Below, in pieces: positions 62,396-64,000 of a DNA stretch of 64,000 nt. The position numbers were made by a program, and so were the translations under genes. Position 1 is the stretch's first letter. Each line of letters opens with the position of its first letter. Source of the DNA: Chloroflexales bacterium ZM16-3 (lineage in GTDB: Bacteria; Chloroflexota; Chloroflexia; Chloroflexales; Chloroflexaceae); NCBI GenBank assembly GCA_004138175.2, contig RYFE02000007.1, positions 1 to 64,000 on the forward strand, written 5' to 3'. The notes under the pieces are model-generated. The model was given only the letters and a program-made list of their open reading frames with translations, did not search any database and was not told where the DNA came from.

Positions 62396-64000
62396 ATGTC
62401 TACGCTTTCCCACACACAGACCAAGGAGCGTCCTGGTTTGCGGCCGCAACTGAATGATGAGATTATTGAGCCGCTCTTTGTGGCTCTGACGCTGGCCGGG
62501 ATCGCGGCCGGCCTGATAACCGAACAGCTCGGCGCACCGGCATGGGTACACCTGACGGTGAACTTGGTCACGTACTTCGTGGGCGGCTTCTACGCGGTGC
62601 GCGCGATCATCGCGGCCTTGCGTGAGCGCACCATCGAGGTTGACCTGCTGATGGTGATCGCGGCCATCGGCGCGGCCTACGTGGACGCTTGGACCGAGGG
62701 TGCCATCCTACTCTTCCTCTTCTCGCTGAGCAACGTGCTGCAGGGCTACGCGATGCGCCGCACCGAGCGGGCGATCTCGTCTCTGATGGAGCTGCGCCCC
62801 GATACGGTGACGATCCGCCGCAACGAGCAGACCGTGGAGATGGCGCTTGATGAGGTGCAGGTGGGCGATGTGGTGCTGCTGCGCCCCGGCGACCGCGTGC
62901 CCCTCGATGGGACGATCCAGCGCGGCAGCGCTAACTTCGATGAGTCGGCCATCACCGGCGAGTCGATGCCGGTGCAGCGAGGCGAGGGCGCGGCGGTGCT
63001 CGCCGGCACGCTCAACATCAACGGCGCGCTCGATATGCTGGTGACGAAGCCGGCCAGCGAGAGCACCCTGGCCCGGATTATCAACATGGTTAGCGAGGCC
63101 CAGTCCCGCAAGGCCAGCACCCAGAGCTTCCTCGACCGGGCCGAGCAGTACTACGCCATGGGCGTGATCGTCTCGGTGCTGCTCTTCATCACCCTGGTGC
63201 CGTCGATCTTCGGCGTGCCCTTCAGCGAGAACTTCTATCGGGGCATGGTGCTGCTCACTGTGGCATCGCCTTGCGCCCTGGTGATCAGCGTGCCGGCGGC
63301 CCTGCTCAGCGCGATCGCTAACGCCGCCCGCAAGGGTGTGCTCTTCAAGGGCGGCGCCCACTTGGAGGAGCTTAGCAAGGTTAAGGTTGTCGCCTTCGAC
63401 AAGACCGGCACGCTCACCTTTGGGCGCCCTGAGCTGACCGACGTGCTGCCTCAGCCCGGCGTGAGCGCGGAGGAACTGCTGTCCGCCGTGACCCGCGCCG
63501 AGCAGTCTAGTGAGCACCCGATCGCCCGCGCGATTATGAGCTACGCTGCCGCTCAGGGCGTTACCACTGCCGAGCCTGATCAGTTCTCCGCCGTGACCGG
63601 CATGGGCGTGCGGGCCAGCTGGGACGGTGAGGAGACCCTGGTCGGCACGCCGCGCCTGATGACCCAGGCCGGTATCGATGTCCCCGCCGAGATGCTGGCC
63701 GAGATGGACCGCCTGGCCGACGAGGGCCGTGGCACGGTGCTGCTGGCTCACCGTGGCAGCCGCTGGCTGGGTATGGTGACGGTGATGGACCGTGAGCGCC
63801 CCGATGCCGCCGAGAAGCTTATCTCTCTGCGCGCCGCCGGGATCGAGCGGGTAGTTATGCTCACCGGCGATAACGTCCGTGTCGCCGAGGCCATGGGCCG
63901 TCGCCTGGGGATCGACGAAGTACACGCGGGCCTCTTGCCCGAGGATAAGCTGCGCCTTGTCGAGGAGCTGGGTAAGAAGTATGGCCCGGTGGCCATGGTG
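62396..64000 (+). CDS. P1B-type heavy-metal ATPase (3' end beyond the window)
   Basis: The first 535 residues of an integral membrane cation pump. No N-terminal metal-binding domain precedes the first helices. VASPCALVIS (S291-P292-C293) is the intramembrane metal motif; SPC rather than CPC is typical of P1B-4 pumps that move Co, Zn, Fe or related ions. The actuator TGES is in DESAITGESMPVQRG, the phosphorylation site is FDKTGTLTFG (D335), SSEHPIARAI is the HP motif, and MLTGDNVRVAEAMGRRLGI begins the hinge. GAGGAGG precedes the ATG. With the TrmB-type gene upstream it is a likely regulator-transporter operon. The frame is open at 64000. Confidence 0.93.
   Translation, partial: MSTLSHTQTKERPGLRPQLNDEIIEPLFVALTLAGIAAGLITEQLGAPAWVHLTVNLVTYFVGGFYAVRAIIAALRERTIEVDLLMVIAAIGAAYVDAWTEGAILLFLFSLSNVLQGYAMRRTERAISSLMELRPDTVTIRRNEQTVEMALDEVQVGDVVLLRPGDRVPLDGTIQRGSANFDESAITGESMPVQRGEGAAVLAGTLNINGALDMLVTKPASESTLARIINMVSEAQSRKASTQSFLDRAEQYYAMGVIVSVLLFITLVPSIFGVPFSENFYRGMVLLTVASPCALVISVPAALLSAIANAARKGVLFKGGAHLEELSKVKVVAFDKTGTLTFGRPELTDVLPQPGVSAEELLSAVTRAEQSSEHPIARAIMSYAAAQGVTTAEPDQFSAVTGMGVRASWDGEETLVGTPRLMTQAGIDVPAEMLAEMDRLADEGRGTVLLAHRGSRWLGMVTVMDRERPDAAEKLISLRAAGIERVVMLTGDNVRVAEAMGRRLGIDEVHAGLLPEDKLRLVEELGKKYGPVAMV

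Overview
The window is a 64-kb piece of a high-GC bacterial chromosome, most likely from a filamentous Chloroflexota (class Chloroflexia). This assignment is an inference. It rests on a PurS-like domain fused to PurL, a class III PHA synthase locus, many large GAF-domain histidine kinases, an extracellular subtilase with a Thr-rich stalk ending in a FLPL-type C-terminus, and gaps full of heptamer arrays and palindromes. No rRNA, tRNA or CRISPR array was found.

Layout. (1) 1-3.2 kb is an AT-richer accessory patch with a three-Cys-motif partner methyltransferase-like gene (tcmP), an unknown gene and a RadC/JAB gene. (2) 3.3-16.2 kb holds purL, a DUF1444 gene, aat, membrane proteins, a 1215-residue multi-GAF histidine kinase, an ECF sigma/anti-sigma pair and a secreted subtilase. 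(3) 16.2-25.2 kb, minus strand, carries the complete F1Fo ATP synthase operon atpBEFHAGDC, followed by mreB and a methyltransferase. (4) 25.3-30.7 kb holds a degenerate receiver-Roadblock protein, a receiver-GAF-kinase, an unknown conserved protein and a cyclase-like lipoprotein. (5) 30.7-38.5 kb, plus strand, carries an HD protein, scpA, a LiaS/NarX-type kinase with its LuxR-type regulator, a metallo-beta-lactamase-fold hydrolase, recO, a PH/SHOCT membrane protein and a purine nucleoside phosphorylase. (6) 38.5-44.2 kb holds a 984-residue double cysteine protease, an M20 peptidase and murJ. (7) 44.2-49.0 kb holds the PHA genes (phaE-like, phaC, phaB-like) and a divergent sdpR-sdpI-CPBP operon. 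(8) 49.3-64 kb holds a parvulin, a TolB-like lipoprotein, a Nudix hydrolase, ybeY, an MFS transporter, a THUMP methyltransferase, a second M20 peptidase, a cold-shock/DUF1294 fusion, glutathione peroxidase, DUF2330 and DCC proteins, a secreted repeat protein, a TrmB-type regulator and a P1B ATPase that runs off the edge.

The most striking layer lies mainly between the genes. One non-autonomous element of exactly 114 bp occurs three times with 8-bp target duplications. A second family, sharing 17-bp termini, occurs three times with 11-bp target duplications. Heptamer arrays occur as (unit)n-spacer-(reverse complement)n, abut many stop or start codons, and in purL, an HD gene and scpA are read through as protein. 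A family of palindromes beginning GTAGGG supplies TAG stop codons, in two cases to both of two convergent genes.

Among the proteins, the most unusual is the fusion of a papain-like protease (C137, H288, N311) with a clan CD gingipain/caspase-like domain (H783, C841) behind a helical N-terminal domain.
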